DNA of 64,000 nt, taken from NCBI RefSeq assembly GCF_029227915.1, contig NC_079882.1:31922001-31986000 (forward strand). Direction: 5' to 3'. Numbering within the stretch: position 1 is the stretch's first letter; every line of letters starts with the position of its first letter. The notes beneath the pieces are model-generated. The model saw only the letters and a program-made list of their open reading frames with translations. It searched no databases and had not been told where the DNA came from. Shown one piece after another: positions 1-13,140 of this stretch. The position numbers were made by a program, and so were the translations under genes. Source of the stretch: Hydractinia symbiolongicarpus (Eukaryota > Cnidaria > Hydrozoa > Anthoathecata > Hydractiniidae).

Positions 1-119
1 TACGGGCCAAGCCCGGGATTTACGGGAAATCGCGGGTTTTCGTTTGCCGGCGATTAAACCTCTTTTATTAAGCGTCTCATCAAAAATAAAAACATTTTTG
101 AAAACTACAAGTCTGATGC

Positions 120-3100
120 GTTTTAGTGGTGAAAAAAAAATTTAAAAAATCGTTCGGGAAATGAGTTTACTCCCTGGGTACTTTCTTTGTATACATTCGA
201 CTACACGGGCCAAGCCCGAGATTTAGGGGAAATCGCTGGTTTTCGTTTGCCGGCGATTAAACCTCTTTTATTATACGTCCCATCAAAAATGAAAACATTT
301 TTGAAAACTACAAGTCTCATGCGATTTAGTGGTGAAAAAAAAATTTAAAAAATCGTTCGGGAAATGAGTTTACTCCCTGGGTACTTTCTTTGTATACATT
401 CGACTACACGGGCCAAGCCCGAGATTTAGGGGAAACGCTGGTTTTCGTTTGCCGGCGATTAAACCTCTTTCATTAAGCGTCTCATCAAAAATGAAAACAT
501 TTTTGTAAACTACAAGTCTCATGCGTTTTAGTGGTGAAAAAATAATTTAAAAAATCGTTCGGAAAATTAGTTTACTCCCTGGGTACTTTCTTTGTATACT
601 TTTGACTATACGGGCCGAGTCCGGGATTTACGGGAAATCGCGGGTTTTCGTTTGCCGGAGATTAAACTTCTTTTATTCAGCGTCCCATCAAAAATGAAAA
701 CATTTTTGAAAACTACAAGTCTCATGCGATTTAGTGGTGAAAAAATAATATCAAATATCGTTCGGGAAATGAGTTTACTCCCTGGGTACTTTCTTTGTAT
801 ACTTTTGACTATAGGGGCCAAGACCGGGATTTACGGGAAATGGCGGGTTTTCGTTTGTCGGCGATTAAACTTCTTTTATTCAGTGTCTCATCAAAAATAC
901 AAACATTTTTGAAAACTACAAGTCTCGTGCGTTTTAGTGGTGAAAAGATAATTTGAAAAATCGTTTTGGAAATGAGTTTACTCACAGGGTACTTTCTTTG
1001 TATACATTCGACTATACGGGCCAAGCCCGGGATTTACGGGAAATCGCGGGTTTTCGTTTGCCGGCGATTAAACCACTTTCATTAAACGTCTCATCAAAAA
1101 TGAAAACATTTTTGAAAAGTACAGGTCTCATGCGTTTTAGTGGTGAAAAAATAATTTAAAAAATCGTTCGGAAAATGAGTTTACTCCCTGGGTACTTTCT
1201 TTGTATACTTTTGAATATACGGGCCGAGTCTGGGATTTACGGGAAATCGCAGGTTTTCGTTTGCCGGCGTTTAAACTTCTTTTATTCAGCGTCTCATCAA
1301 AAATGAAAACAAGTTTGAAGACTTCAAGTCTCATGCAATTTAGTGGTGAAAAATAAATATGAAAAATCGTTCGGGAAATGAGTTCACTCCGTGGGTACTT
1401 TCTCTGTATACATTCGACTACACGAGCCAAGCCCGGGATTTAGGGGAAATCGCTGGTTTTCGTTTGCCGGCGATTAAACCTCTTTCATTAAGCGTCTCAT
1501 CAAAAATGAAAACATTTTTGAAAACTACAAGTCTCATGCGTTTTAGTGGTGAAAAAATAATTTAAAAAATCGTTCGGAAAATGAGTTTACTCCCTGGGTA
1601 CTTTTTTTGTATATTTTTGACTATACGGGCCAAGCCCGGGATTTACGGGAAATGGCGGGTTTTCGTTTGCCGGCGATTAAACTTCTTTTATTCAGTGTCT
1701 CATCAAAAATGAAAACATTTTTGAAAACTACAAGTCTCATGCGATTTAGTGGTGAAAAAAAAATATAAAAAATCGTTCGGGAAATGAGTTTACTTCCTGG
1801 GTACTTTCTTTGTATACTTTTGACTATAGGGGCCGAGTCCGGGGTTTACGGGAAATGGCGGTCGTTTGCCGGCGATTAAACTTCTTTTATTCAGTGTGTC
1901 ATCAAAAATACAAACATTTTTGAAAACTACAAGTCTCGTGCGTTTTAGTGGTGAAAAGATAATTTGAAAAATCGTTTTGGAAAGGAGTTTACTCACAGGG
2001 TACTTTCTTTGTATACATTCGACTATACGGGCCAAGCCCGGGATTTACGGGAAATCGCGGGTTTTCGTTTGCCGGCGATTAAACCACTTTTATTAAGCGT
2101 CTCATCAACAATGAAAATATTTCTGAAAACTACAAGTCTCATGCGTTTTAGTGGTGAAAAAAAAATTTAAAAAATCGTTCGGGAAATGAGTTTACTCCCT
2201 GGGTACTTTCTTTGTATACATTCGACTACACGGGCCAAGCCCGAGATTTAGGGGAAATCGCTGGTTTTCGTTTGCCGGCGATTAAACCTCTTTTATTATA
2301 CGTCCCATCAAAAATGAAAACATTTTTGAAAACTACAAGTCTCATGCGATTTAGTGGTGAAAAAAAAATTTAAAAAATCGTTCGGGAAATGAGTTTACTC
2401 CCTGGGTACTTTCTTTGTATACATTCGACTACACGGGCCAAGCCCGAGATTTAGGGGAAACGCTGGTTTTCGTTTGCCGGCGATTAAACCTCTTTCATTA
2501 AGCGTCTCATCAAAAATGAAAACATTTTTGTAAACTACAAGTCTCATGCGTTTTAGTGGTGAAAAAATAATTTAAAAAATCGTTCGGAAAATGATTTTAC
2601 TCCCTGGGTACTTTCTTTGTATACTTTTGACTATACGGGCCGAGTCCGGGATTTACGGGAAATCGCGGGTTTTCGTTTGCCGGAGATTAAACTTCTTTTA
2701 TTCAGCGTCCCATCAAAAATGAAAACATTTTTGAAAACTACAAGTCTCATGCGATTTAGTGATGAAAAAATAATATCAAAAATCGTTCGGGAAATGAGTT
2801 TACTCCCTGGGTACTTTCTTTGTATACTTTTGACTATAGGGGCCAAGACCGGGATTTACGTGAAATGGCGGGTTTTCGTTTGTCGGCGATTAAACTTCTT
2901 TTATTCAGTGTCTCATCAAAAATACAAACATTTTTGAAAACTACAAGTCTCGTGCGTTTTAGTGGTGAAAAGATAATTTGAAAAATCGTTTTGGAAATGA
3001 GTTTACTCACAGGGTACTTTCTTTGTATACATTCGACTATACGGGCCAAGCCCGGGATTTACGGGAAATCGCGGGTTTTCGTTTGCCGGCGATTAAACCA

Positions 3101-3245
3101 CTTTCATTAAACGTCTCATCAAAAATGAAAACATTTTTGAAAAGTACAGGTCTCATGCGTTTTAGTGGTGAAAAAATAATTTAAAAAATCGTTCGGAAAA
3201 TGAGTTTACTCCCTGGGTACTTTCTTTGTATACTTTTGAATATAC
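120..3245. repeat. 2,025-bp higher-order repeat (10 monomers), partial second copy
   Basis: The stretch at about 120-1220 reappears at about 2145-3245 with a constant offset of 2,025 bp. It includes linked markers such as ccgagatttagggg, the one-base-deleted gggaaacgctgg, gtttgccggagatt and the frame 592-912 matching 2617-2937. The match fades after about 1220, where gagtctggg faces gagtccggg. The offset equals ten monomers with a few deletions, as unequal exchange within the array would produce. Confidence 0.8.
1130..2170. repeat. Five-monomer block, copy 1 of a dispersed pair
   Basis: This block reappears at about 5386-6425, offset 4,255-4,256 bp. Shared rare markers include cgtttaaacttc, acaagtttgaagacttc, gaaaaataaatatg, actttttttgtatatt, a 4-bp-deleted ggcggtcgtttg, gtgtgtcatc and gttttggaaaggag. 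The copies differ by at least one single-base deletion (tataggggcc at about 1825 versus tatagggcc at about 6082). Confidence 0.8.
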
Positions 3246-4985
3246 GGGCCGAGTCCGGGATTTACGGGAAATCGCGGGTTTCCGTTTGCCGGCGATTAAA
3301 CTTCTTTTATTCACCGTCCCATGAAAAATGAAAACAATTTTGAAAACTACAAGTCTCATGCGTTTTAGTGGTGAAAAAATAATTTAAAAAATCGTTCGGA
3401 AAATGATTTTACTCCCTGGGTACTTTCTTTGTATACTTTTGACTATACGGGCCGAGTCCGGGATTTACGGGAAATCGCGGGTTTTCGTTTGCCGGAGATT
3501 AAACTTCTTTTATTCAGCGTCCCATCAAAAATGAAAACATTTTTGAAAACTACAAGTCTCATGCGATTTAGTGATGAAAAAATAATATCAAAAATCGTTC
3601 GGGAAATGAGTTTACTCCCTGGGTACTTTCTTTGTATACTTTTGACTATAGGGGCCAAGACCGGGATTTACGTGAAATGGCGGGTTTTCGTTTGTCGGCG
3701 ATTAAACTTCTTTTATTCAGTGTCTCATCAAAAATACAAACATTTTTGAAAACTACAAGTCTCGTGCGTTTTAGTGGTGAAAAGATAATTTGAAAAATCG
3801 TTTTGGAAATGAGTTTACTCACAGGGTACTTTCTTTGTATACATTCGACTATACGGGCCAAGCCCGGGATTTACGGGAAATCGCGGGTTTTCGTTTGCCG
3901 GCGATTAAACCACTTTCATTAAACGTCTCATCAAAAATGAAAACATTTTTGAAAAGTACAGGTCTCATGCGTTTTAGTGGTGAAAAAATAATTTAAAAAA
4001 TCGTTCGGAAAATGAGTTTACTCCCTGGGTACTTTCTTTGTATACTTTTGAATATACGGGCCGAGTCCGGGATTTACGGGAAATCGCGGGTTTCCGTTTG
4101 CCGGCGATTAAACTTCTTTTATTCACCGTCCCATGAAAAATGAAAACAATTTTGAAAACTACAAGTCTCATGCGTTTTAGTGGTGAAAAAATAATTTAAA
4201 AAATCGTTCGGAAAATGATTTTACTCCCTGGGTACTTTCTTTGTATACTTTTGACTATACGGGCCGAGTCCGGGATTTACGGGAAATCGCGGGTTTTCGT
4301 TTGCCGGAGATTAAACTTCTTTTATTCAGCGTCCCATCAAAAATGAAAACATTTTTGAAAACTACAAGTCTCATGCGATTTAGTGATGAAAAAATAATAT
4401 CAAAAATCGTTCGGGAAATGAGTTTACTCCCTGGGTACTTTCTTTGTATACTTTTGACTATAGGGGCCAAGACCGGGATTTACGTGAAATGGCGGGTTTT
4501 CGTTTGTCGGCGATTAAACTTCTTTTATTCAGTGTCTCATCAAAAATACAAACATTTTTGAAAACTACAAGTCTCGTGCGTTTTAGTGGTGAAAAGATAA
4601 TTTGAAAAATCGTTTTGGAAATGAGTTTACTCACAGGGTACTTTCTTTGTATACATTCGACTATACGGGCCAAGCCCGGGATTTACGGGAAATCGCGGGT
4701 TTTCGTTTGCCGGCGATTAAACCACTTTCATTAAACGTCTCATCAAAAATGAAAACATTTTTGAAAAGTACAGGTCTCATGCGTTTTAGTGGTGAAAAAA
4801 TAATTTAAAAAATCGTTCGGAAAATGAGTTTACTCCCTGGGTACTTTCTTTGTATACTTTTGAATATACGGGCCGAGTCCGGGATTTACGGGAAATCGCG
4901 GGTTTCCGTTTGCCGGCGATTAAACTTCTTTTATTCACCGTCCCATGAAAAATGAAAACAATTTTGAAAACTACAAGTCTCATGC
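2550..4985. repeat. Three tandem copies of an 812-bp tetramer
   Basis: An exact 812-bp period (4 x 203) runs through three consecutive copies. The rare marker aaaatgattttactcc recurs at about 2589, 3401 and 4213. The rare gtgatgaaaaaataatatc and ttcaccgtcccatgaaaaat variants recur at the same spacing. The copies look identical or nearly so by eye. The block opens between about 2533 and 2590, where gtaaactac gives way to the shared text. It closes near 4985, where gcgttttag becomes gcgatttag. Confidence 0.9.
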
Positions 4986-5385
4986 GATTTAGTGGTGAAA
5001 AAAAAATTTAAAAAATCGTTCGGGAAATGAGTTTACTCCCTGGATACTTTCTTTGTATACATTCGACTACACGGGCCAAGCCCGAGATTTAGGGGAAACG
5101 CTGGTTTTTGTTTGCCGGCGATTAAACCTCTTTCATTAAGCGTCTCATCAAAAATGAAAACATTTCTGAAAACTACAAGTTTCATGCGTTTTAGTGGTGA
5201 AAAAATATTTTAAAAATCGTTCGGGAAATAACTTTACTCCCTGGGTACTTTCTTTGTATACTTTTGATTATACGGGCCGAGTCCGGGTTTTACGGAAAAT
5301 GGCGGGTTTTCGTTTGCCGGCGATTAAACTTCTTTTATTCAGCGTCCCATCAAAAATGAAAACATTTTTGAAAACTACAAGTCTC

Positions 5386-6425
5386 ATGCGATTTAGTGGT
5401 GAAAAAATAATATAAAAAATCGTTCGGGAAATGAGTTTACACCCGGGGTACTTTCTTTGTATACTCTTGACTTTACCGGCCGAGTCTGGGATTTACGGGA
5501 AATCGCAGGTTTTCGTTTGCCGGCGTTTAAACTTCTTTTATTCAGCGTCTCATCAAAAATGAAAACAAGTTTGAAGACTTCAAGTCTCATGCAATTTAGT
5601 GGTGAAAAATAAATATGAAAAATCGTTCGGGAAATGAGTTCACTCCCTGGGTACTTTCTCTGTATACATTCGACTACACGAGCCAAGCCCGGGATTTAGG
5701 GGAAATCGCTGGTTTTCGTTTGCCGGCGATTAAACCTCTTTCATTAAGCGTCTCATCAAAAATGAAAACATTTTTGAAAACTACAAGTCTCATGCGTTTT
5801 AGTGGTGAAAAAATAATTTAAAAAATCATTCGGAAAATGAGTTTACTCCCTGGGTACTTTTTTTGTATATTTTTGACTATACGGGCCAAGCCCGGGATTT
5901 ACGGGAAATGGCGGGTTTTCGTTTGCCGGCGATTAAACTTCTTTTATTCAGTGTCTCATCAAAAATGAAAACATTTTTGAAAACTACAAGTCTCATGCGA
6001 TTTAGTGGTGAAAAAAAAATATAAAAAATCGTTCGGGAAATGAGTTTACTTCCTGGGTACTTTCTTTGTATACTTTTGACTATAGGGCCGAGTCCGGGGT
6101 TTACGGGAAATGGCGGTCGTTTGCCGGCGATTAAACTTCTTTTATTCAGTGTGTCATCAAAAATACAAACATTTTTGAAAACTACAAGTCTCGTGCGTTT
6201 TAGTGGTGAAAAGATAATTTGAAAAATCGTTTTGGAAAGGAGTTTACTCACAGGGTACTTTCTTTGTATACATTCGACTATACGGGCCAAGCCCGGGATT
6301 TACGGGAAATCGCGGGTTTTCGTTTGCCGGCGATTAAACCACTTTTATTAAGCGTCTCATCAACAATGAAAATATTTCTGAAAACTACAAGTCTCATGCG
6401 TTTTAGTGGTGAAAAAATAATTTAA
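5386..6425. repeat. Five-monomer block, copy 2 of the dispersed pair
   Basis: This is the counterpart of the block at 1130-2170, carrying the same linked rare variants. It lost one G near 6082. That deletion joins two minus-strand frames into a 137-codon open frame at 5877-6290, which I regard as an accident of the repeat and not a gene. Confidence 0.8.
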
Positions 6426-8640
6426 AAAATCGTTCGGAAAATGAGTTTACTCCCTGGGTACTTTTTTTGTATACTTTTGACTATACGGGCCGAGACCGGG
6501 ATTTACGGGAAATCGCGGGTTTTCGTTTGCCGGCGATTAAACTTCTTTTATTCAGCGTCCCATCAAAAATAAAAACATTTTTGAAAAGTACAGGTCTCAT
6601 GCGTTTTAGTGGTGAAAAAATAATTTAAAAAATCGTTCGGAAAATGAGTTTACTCCCTGGGTACTTTCTTTGTATACTTTTGAATATACGGGCCGAGTCC
6701 GGGATTTACGGGAAATCGCGGGTTTCCGTTTGCCGGCGATTAAACTTCTTTTATTCACCGTCCCATCAAAAATGAAAACAATTTTGAAAACTACAAGTCT
6801 CATGCGATTTAGTGGTGAAAAAAAAATTTAAAAAATCGTTCGGGAAATGAGTTTACTCCCTGGGTACTTTCTTTGTATACATTCGACTACACGGGCCAAG
6901 CCCGAGATTTAGGGGAAACGCTGGTTTTCGTTTGCCGGCGATTAAACCTCTTTCATTAAGCGTCTCATCAAAAATGAAAACATTTCTGAAAACTACAAGT
7001 TTCATGCGTTTTAGTGGTGAAAAAATATTTTAAAAATCGTTCGGGAAATAACTTTACTCCCTGGGTACTTTCTTTGTATACTTTTGACTATACGGGCCGA
7101 GACCGGGATTTACGGGAAATCGCGGGTTTTCGTTTGCCGGCGATTAAACTTCTTTTATTCAGCGTCCCATCAAAAATAAAAACATTTTTGAAAAGTACAG
7201 GTCTCATGCGTTTTAGTGGTGAAAAAATAATTTAAAAAATCGTTCGGAAAATGAGTTTACTCCCTGGGTACTTTCTTTGTATACTTTTGAATATACGGGC
7301 CGAGTCCGGGATTTACGGGAAATCGCGGGTTTCCGTTTGCCGGCGATTAAACTTCTTTTATTCACCGTCCCATCAAAAATGAAAACAATTTTGAAAACTA
7401 CAAGTCTCATGCGATTTAGTGGTGAAAAAAAAATTTAAAAAATCGTTCGGGAAATGAGTTTACTCCCTGGGTACTTTCTTTGTATACATTCGACTACACG
7501 GGCCAAGCCCGAGATTTAGGGGAAACGCTGGTTTTCGTTTGCCGGCGATTAAACCTCTTTCATTAAGCGTCTCATCAAAAATGAAAACATTTCTGAAAAC
7601 TACAAGTTTCATGCGTTTTAGTGGTGAAAAAATATTTTAAAAATCGTTCGGGAAATAACTTTACTCCCTGGGTACTTTCTTTGTATACTTTTGATTATAC
7701 GGGCCGAGTCCGGGTTTTACGGAAAATGGCGGGTTTTCGTTTGCCGGCGATTAAACTTCTTTTATTCAGCGTCCCATCAAAAATGAAAACATTTTTGAAA
7801 ACTACAAGTCTCATGCGATTTAGTGGTGAAAAAATAATATAAAAAATCGTTCGGGAAATGAGTTTACACCCGGGGTACTTTCTTTGTATACTCTTGACTT
7901 TACCGGCCGAGTCTGGGATTTACGGGAAATCGCAGGTTTTCGTTTGCCGGCGTTTAAACTTCTTTTATTCAGCGTCTCATCAAAAATGAAAACAAGTTTG
8001 AAGACTTCAAGTCTCATGCGATTTAGTGGTGAAAAAAAAATTTAAAAAATCGTTCGGGAAATGAGTTTACTCCCTGGGTACTTTCTTTGTATACATTCGA
8101 CTACACGGGCCAAGCCCGAGATTTAGGGGAAACGCTGGTTTTCGTTTGCCGGCGATTAAACCTCTTTCATTAAGCGTCTCATCAAAAATGAAAACATTTC
8201 TGAAAACTACAAGTTTCATGCGTTTTAGTGGTGAAAAAATATTTTAAAAATCGTTCGGGAAATAACTTTACTCCCTGGGTACTTTCTTTGTATACTTTTG
8301 ATTATACGGGCCGAGTCCGGGTTTTACGGAAAATGGCGGGTTTTCGTTTGCCGGCGATTAAACTTCTTTTATTCAGCGTCCCATCAAAAATGAAAACATT
8401 TTTGAAAACTACAAGTCTCATGCGATTTAGTGGTGAAAAAATAATATAAAAAATCGTTCGGGAAATGAGTTTACACCCGGGGTACTTTCTTTGTATACTC
8501 TTGACTTTACCGGCCGAGTCTGGGATTTACGGGAAATCGCAGGTTTTCGTTTGCCGGCGTTTAAACTTCTTTTATTCAGCGTCTCATCAAAAATGAAAAC
8601 AAGTTTGAAGACTTCAAGTCTCATGCGATTTAGTGGTGAA
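6425..8640. repeat. 607-bp trimer repeats with exchanged monomer slots
   Basis: A 607-bp period links 6606, 7213, 7820 and 8427. One slot is constant in three copies (ccgagatttagggg with gggaaacgctgg at about 6900, 7507 and 8114). The slot beginning tttgaatatacgg occupies copies 1 and 2 (about 6681 and 7288) but is replaced by tcttgactttaccgg in copies 3 and 4 (about 7895 and 8502). Another slot changes from a gggccgagaccgg form in copy 1 to tttgattatacgg in copies 2 and 3. The trimer frame is conserved while its content is mosaic. Confidence 0.8.
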
Positions 8641-8944
8641 AAATAAATATGAAAAATCGTTCGGGAAATGAGTTCACTCCCTGGGTACTTTCTCTGTATA
8701 CATTCGACTACACGAGCCAAGCCCGGGATTTAGGGGAAATCGCTGGTTTTCGTTTGCCGGCGATTAAACCTCTTTCATTAAGCGTCTCATCAAAAATGAA
8801 AACATTTTTGAAAACTACAAGTCTCATGCGTTTTAGTGGTGAAAAAATAATTTAAAAAATCGTTCGGAAAATGAGTTTACTCCCTGGGTACCTTTTTTGT
8901 ATATTTTTGACTATACGGGCCAAGTCCGGGTTTTACGGAAAATG

Positions 8945-11900
8945 GCGGGTTTTCGTTTGCCGGCGATTAAACTTCTTTTATTCAGCGTCCCATCAAAAAT
9001 GAAAACATTTTTGAAAACTACAAGTCTCATGCGATTTAGTGGTGAAAAAATAATATAAAAAATCGTTCGGGAAATGAGTTTACACCCGGGGTACTTTCTT
9101 TGTATACTCTTGACTTTACCGGCCGAGTCTGGGATTTACGGGAAATCGCAGGTTTTCGTTTGCCGGCGTTTAAACTTCTTTTATTCAGCGTCTCATCAAA
9201 AATGAAAACAAGTTTGAAGACTTCAAGTCTCATGCGATTTAGTGGTGAAAAATAAATATGAAAAATCGTTCGGGAAATGAGTTCACTCCCTGGGTACTTT
9301 CTCTGTATACATTCGACTACACGAGCCAAGCCCGGGATTTAGGGGAAATCGCTGGTTTTCGTTTGCCGGCGATTAAACCTCTTTCATTAAGCGTCTCATC
9401 AAAAATGAAAACATTTTTGAAAACTACAAGTCTCATGCGTTTTAGTGGTGAAAAAATAATTTAAAAAATCGTTCGGAAAATGAGTTTACTCCCTGGGTAC
9501 TTTTTTTGTATATTTTTGACTATACGGGCCAAGCCCGGGATTTACGGGAAATGGCGGGTTTTCGTTTGCCGGCGATTAAACTTCTTTTATTCAGTGTCTC
9601 ATCAAAAATGAAAACATTTTTGAAAACTACAAGTCTCATGCGATTTAGTGGTGAAAAAAAAATATAAAAAATCGTTCGGGAAATGAGTTTACTCCCTGGG
9701 TACTTTCTTTGTATACTTTTGACTATAGGGGCCGAGTCCGGGGTTTACGGGAAATGGCGGTCGTTTGCCGGCGATTAAACTTCTTTTATTCAGTGTGTCA
9801 TCAAAAATACAAACATTTTTGAAAACTACAAGTCTCGTGCGTTTTAGTGGTGAAAAGATAATTTGAAAAATCGTTTTGGAAAGGAGTTTACTCACAGGGT
9901 ACTTTCTTTGTATACATTCGACTATACGGGCCAAGCCCGGGATTTACGGGAAATCGCGGGTTTTCGTTTGCCGGCGATTAAACTTCTTTTATTCAGCGTC
10001 CCATCAAAAATAAAAACATTTTTGAAAACTACAAGTCTCATGCGATTTAGTGGGGAAAAGTTAATATAAAAAATCGTTCGGGAAATGAGTTTACTCCCTG
10101 GGTACTTTCTTTGTATACTTTTGACTATAAGGGCCAAGCCCGGGATTTACAGAAAACGGTGAGGTTTTCGTTTGTCGGCGATTAAACTTCTTTTATTCAG
10201 TGTCTCATCAAAAATAAAAACATTTTTAAAAAATACAAGTCTCATGGGCTTTAGTGGTGAAATAATAATTTAAAAAATCGTTCGGAAAATGAGTTTACTC
10301 GCCTGGGTACTTTCTTTGTATACATTCGACTATACGGGCCAAGCCCGGGATTTACGGGAAATCACGGGTTTTCGTTTGCCGGCGATTAAACAACTTTCAT
10401 CAAGCGTCTCATCAAAAATGAAAAGATTTCTGAAAACTACAAGTCTCATGCGTTTTAGTGGTGAACAAATAATTTAAAAAATCGTCCGGGAAATGAGTTT
10501 ACTACCTGGGTACTTTCTTTGTATACTTTTGACTATACGGGCCGAGTCCGGGATTTACGGGAAGTCGCGGGTTTTCGTTTGCCGGCGATTAAACTTCTTT
10601 TATTCAGCGTCCCATCAAAAATGAAAACATTTTTGAAAACTACAAGTCTCATGCGATTTAGTGGTGAAAAAATAATATAAAAAATCGTTCGGGAAATGAG
10701 TTTACACCCGGGGTACTTTCTTTGTATACTCTTGACTTTACCGGCCGAGTCTGGGATTTACGGGAAATCGCAGGTTTTCGTTTGCCGGCGTTTAAACTTC
10801 TTTTATTCAGCGTCTCATCAAAAATGAAAACAAGTTTGAAGACTTCAAGTCTCATGCGATTTAGTGGTGAAAAATAAATATGAAAAATCGTTCGGGAAAT
10901 GAGTTCACTCCCTGGGTACTTTCTCTGTATACATTCGACTACACGAGCCAAGCCCGGGATTTAGGGGAAATCGCTGGTTTTCGTTTGCCGGCGATTAAAC
11001 CTCTTTCATTAAGCGTCTCATCAAAAATGAAAACATTTTTGAAAACTACAAGTCTCATGCGTTTTAGTGGTGAAAAAATAATTTAAAAAATCGTTCGGAA
11101 AATGAGTTTACTCCCTGGGTAATTTTTTTGTATATTTTTGACTATACGGGCCAAGCCCGGGATTTACGGGAAATGGCGGGTTTTCGTTTGCCGGCGATTA
11201 AACTTCTTTTATTCAGTGTCTCATCAAAAATGAAAACATTTTTGAAAACTACAAGTTTCATGCGATTTAGTGGTGAAAAAAAAATATAAAAAATCGTTCG
11301 GGAAATGAGTTTACTCCCTGGGTACTTTCTTTGTATACTTTTGACTATAGGGGCCGAGTCCGGGGTTTACGGGAAATGGCGGTCGTTTGCCGGCGATTAA
11401 ACTTCTTTTATTCAGTGTGTCATCAAAAATACAAACATTTTTGAAAACTACAAGTCTCGTGCGTTTTAGTGGTGAAAAGATAATTTGAAAAATCGTTTTG
11501 GAAAGGAGTTTACTCACAGGGTACTTTCTTTGTATACATTCGACTATACGGGCCAAGCCCGGGATTTACGGGAAATCACGGGTTTTCGTTTGCCGGCGAT
11601 TAAACTTCTTTTGTTCAGCGTCCCATCAAAAATAAAAACATTTTTGAAAACTACAAGTCTCATGCGATTTAGTGGGGAAAAGATAATATAAAAAATCGTT
11701 CGGGAAATGAGTTTACTCCCTGGGTACTTTCTTTGTATACTTTTGACTATAAGGGCCAAGCCCGGGATTTACGGAAAATGGTGAGGTTTTCGTTTGTCGG
11801 CGATTAAACTTCTTTTATTCAGTGTCTCATCAAAAATAAAAACATTTTTAAAAAATACAAGTCTCATGGGCTTTAGTGGTGAAATAATAATTTAAAAAAT

Positions 11901-12228
11901 CGTTCGGAAAATGAGTTTACTCGCCTGGGTACTTTCTTTGTATACATTCGACTATACGGGCCAAGCCCGGGATTTACGGGAAATCGCGGGTTTTCGTTTG
12001 CCGGCGATTAAACAACTTTCATCAAGCTTCTCATCAAAAATGAAAAGATTTCTGAAAACTACAAGTCTCATGCGTTTTAGTGGTGAACAAATAATTTAAA
12101 AAATCGTCCGGGAAATGAGTTTACTACCTGGGTACTTTCTTTGTATACTTTTGACTATACGGGCCGAGTCCGGGATTTACGGGAAGTCGCGGGTTTTCGT
12201 TTGCCGGCGATTAAACTTCTTTTATTCA
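8945..12228. repeat. Tandem duplication of a 1,622-bp octamer
   Basis: Units at about 8945-10566 and 10567-12188 match with a constant offset of 1,622 bp, and homology continues to about 12228. Shared markers include actttaccggcc, the 4-bp deletion ggcggtcgtttg (about 9756 and 11378), gtggggaaaag, aaatacaagtctcatgggc and caactttcatcaagc. Outside the block the sequences diverge: gggttttacggaaaatgg before the left copy against gggatttacgggaagtcg before the right. The copies carry several point differences, so this exchange is older than the 6.1-kb duplication. Confidence 0.85.
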
Positions 12229-12693
12229 GCGTCTCATCAAAAATGAAAACATTTTTAAAAACTACAAGTCTCATGGGCTTTAGTGGTGAAATAATAATTT
12301 AAAAAATCGTTCGGGAAATGAGTTTACACCCCGGGTACTTTCTTTGTATACTTTTGACTATACGGGCCAAGCCCGGGGTTTACGGGAATTGGCGGGTTTT
12401 CGTTTGCCGGCGATCAAACCACTTTCATTAAGCGTCTCATCAAAAATGAAAAAATTTCTGAAAACTACAAGTCTCATGCGTTTTAGTGGTGAAAAAATAA
12501 TTTAAAAAATCGTTCAAGAAATGAGTTTACTCCCTGGGTACTTTCTTTGTATTCTTTTGACTATACGGGCCGAGTCCGGGATTTACGGGAAATGGCGGGT
12601 TTTTGTTTGCCGGCAATTAAACTTCTTTTATTCAGCGCTCAACAAAAATGAAAACATTTTTAAAAACTACAAGTCTCATGGGCTTTAGTGGTG

Positions 12694-12708
12694 AAAAAAA
12701 AAAAAAAA
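12694..12708 (+). repeat. A15 homopolymer run inside a monomer
   Basis: The usual gaaaaaataatttaaaaaatcg segment is replaced here by an uninterrupted run of 15 A. The host unit is of the gcgctca / atgggcttta class. The same class carries longer or interrupted runs at 20166, 24203 and 28647. Confidence 0.9.
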
Positions 12709-13130
12709 TCGTTCGGGAAATGAGTTTACTCCCTGGGTACTTTCTTTGTATACATTCGACTACACGGGCCGAGTCCGGGATTTACGGGAAATCGCGGGTT
12801 TTCGTTTGCCGGCGATTAAACTTCTTTTATTCAGCGTCCCATCAAAAATAAAAACATTTTTGAAACAAACAAGTCTCATGCGTTTTAGTGGTGAAAAAAT
12901 AATATAAAAAATCGTTCAGGAAATGAGTTTACCCCCTGGGTACTTTCTTTGTATACTTTTGACTATACGGGCCGAGTCCGGGATTTACGGGAAATCGCGG
13001 GTTTTTGTTTGCCGGCAATTAAACTTCTTTTATTTAGCGCTCATCAAAAATGAAAACATTTTTAAAAACTACAAGTCTCATGCGTTTTAGTGGTGAAAAA
13101 AAATTTAAAAAATCGTTCGGAAAATGAGTT

Positions 13131-13140
13131 CTTTGTATAC
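13131..13140. other. 17-bp deletion monomer, junction at 13130/13131
   Basis: Here aaaatgagtt is joined directly to ctttgtatac, so the 17 bases containing tactccctgggtac are missing. The same deletion recurs with junctions at about 14735, 20403, 24439 and 28884. It is always followed by the gggtcaa (or gtcaacc) unit with aaacatctttcatt, so the copies descend from one event spread by block duplication. Confidence 0.85.

Noticed and set aside
5877-6290. 137-codon minus-strand frame
   Set aside because: It is two ordinary repeat frames joined by loss of one base near 6082; the copy at about 1790-2035 lacks it.
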